64,000 bases of DNA, taken from the NCBI RefSeq assembly GCF_004210375.1, contig NC_134825.1, positions 71,167,558 to 71,231,557 on the forward strand. Reading direction: 5' to 3'. The notes below the pieces were generated by a model. That model saw only the letters and a list, made by a program, of their open reading frames with translations. It had not been told where the DNA came from and did not search any database. The position numbers were made by a program, and so were the translations under genes. Shown in pieces: positions 62,518 to 64,000 of this stretch (positions within the stretch are counted from its first letter, which is position 1; every line of letters starts with the position of its first letter). Source of the DNA: Tachypleus tridentatus (lineage: Eukaryota > Arthropoda > Merostomata > Xiphosura > Limulidae).

Positions 62518-64000
62518 TATTATTACTTTGGCCTAAGATGCATAGCAGCCATTACATTCAGAACCATTTGTTTTGAAAGATTAAACACACTTATATAGAC
62601 ACAAAATAATTAAAGGGTTTTTAGAGTGGGAAAGAAAAGTTGAAAACATTTTTCTTAAAAATTTTCAGGTAAAATAATAAAGTGGAAAAAATTATAATTC
62701 ATTCAAAAATTATAATTTATTTTACATTACAAGTAATTTACAAATATTTTGATTAACCTCTCCATCACAGGTTAGTTCAGAATGTTGACAATCTAAAAGT
62801 GCAGTTTTTAATTTTCATTTTAAGTTTAAAAATACTTTTATGCATTAAAAAAACTTCAAATTTCACATGTGAAATCTTTATAACCTCCAGATAATTATCA
62901 AATGTTTCTTAAGAAAAACTTTATATTTTGTGTTATTTTAACTAACAAATAAATCTCTGTAGAGATTTGAGTGATTTCACTGATCTTGTAACAACCATAA
63001 AAGTTAGGAAATAAATATAAATTATGCTATTTTCTTTACAGAATGATTAGATTATAACTTGAGAACAAAAATATTTAGCTTAAATATAATAACATTTATA
63101 CATATTAATATATTGACCTTTCAGCCCTTGCTGGCTAATATCACAGAAGATACAATTTTGCAACTCAGGTAAACTCATGTTACTGTATCCACTACTATAA
63201 TACTAACCTTCACTTTTGACAAATTGACCAGTTTTGGCTGTTGTAATGGACTAGTATTTTGTAAAATACAGTAACATTTCAATTATTATACATTATAAAT
63301 ATATATATATAGATTATTAATATTTACAAACAAGTTCTTAAATGTAATTTTATTAAAACACAAAACAGTAAATAAAGAAAACAATTAGCTCTTCTAGTTA
63401 TGACCTTTGCACTTTGTTGCTGCTTGACATAGCTTGCTAAGCATTAAGAAATTTGCATTTGGAGGATGCAAAACGACATTTTTATATGTTATATATGTAC
63501 ATTTGAATAACCAAAAATCATAAATTACTATATTGATATAATAAAAATCCATTACAAATTATCATGTTTATTAACAAAGAAGTATTTGGGTCTAAAAATG
63601 TGAAATTTCAAACAGGCTAAAGATTCAAACTACCAGCAACAAAGGTTTGTCTCAAATGAAAGAAGGGAAGCCAAGGTATTTGAAAATGGCTGAAAAGGCT
63701 ATTACGGGGATATTCTGAGCTTCTGATTGGTTATTAACAAATCATATACAGAAGTGTATACAAAAACCATTTCCAAAAATGGAAATAGGTGAGTTGGACC
63801 ACTGTGTTTATTTCAGTACATGAGAGATATCTCAACAAATTGAAAAAGATAGAAGATTCTTATTTTATATTCTAGCTTTTCAATATTGGTAATTTGAGCC
63901 AGTGCTGCATTCTTACACCATGTGACACACAAAAATCAATGTTTAGGTGTGTTTTTAAATATTTATTTTTAAATTAAGAAATGTATAATATGAATATCTA

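Larger units (their letters stand above)
60079..64000 (-). other. Probable 5' intron of Rab32-like gene
   Basis: The first visible Rab exon begins in mid-codon, so at least one coding exon lies upstream. Reading the reverse complement of this 3.9 kb I found no P-loop (GxxGVGKTS) or switch I exon. It holds a 38-base tandem repeat and a Tc1 relic. Confidence 0.6.

Overview
This is a window of nuclear DNA from an animal, AT-rich and mostly non-coding. Two spliced genes of animal type, tRNA-derived SINEs in many copies and Tc1, hAT and non-LTR relics show this. The dominant SINE (tRNA-like head, a body beginning near 'atgctcgccctttcag', an 'aaacaaac' tail) is one I associate with horseshoe crabs (Limulus, Tachypleus, Carcinoscorpius). 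That taxon is an inference from memory, not a search result.

Left part (about 2.0-9.4 kb): a minus-strand IRF2BP-family transcriptional co-regulator. Exon 1 (7,693-8,533) encodes the N-terminal zinc finger. The last exon (2,873-3,546) encodes the C-terminal RING-type finger and the conserved KVKKERD tail. The two join in phase, but the central domain known from vertebrate members was not found in the 4.1-kb intron. Upstream, 8.7-9.4 kb carries NRF1-like, ATF/AP-1-like and perfect CRE palindromes and looks like the promoter.

Middle (about 9.4-46.2 kb): intergenic DNA full of repeats. I count about twenty copies or pieces of the main SINE (family A), plus two further tRNA-derived families (B and C) and several diverged SINE-like units. 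The three families seem to share a 3' tail motif. There is also a broken non-LTR retrotransposon end (23.5-24.1 kb), possible hAT-type and other MITEs, a hairpin-rich repeat at 39.7-39.8 kb, and a CpG-dense patch at 43.9-44.5 kb with an unassigned open frame.

Right part (about 46.2-64 kb): the DNA changes character. CpG dinucleotides become very rare and the SINEs disappear. Here lie six small minus-strand exons (50,310-60,078) of a Rab32/Rab38/Rab29-type GTPase, from switch II to the C-terminal CC motif. The first exons (P-loop, switch I) are not visible and probably lie beyond 64,000. The switch II glutamine is histidine in this copy. Its introns and flank hold a hAT MITE with perfect terminal repeats and target duplication, a Tc1 relic, and two tandem repeats.

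The two genes have no evident functional link. I found no CRISPR, operon, rRNA or true tRNA gene, and no clear new biological system. The most notable signals are the CpG/SINE domain boundary near 46 kb, the Gln-to-His Rab, the apparently domain-skipping IRF2BP, and the shared SINE tails.
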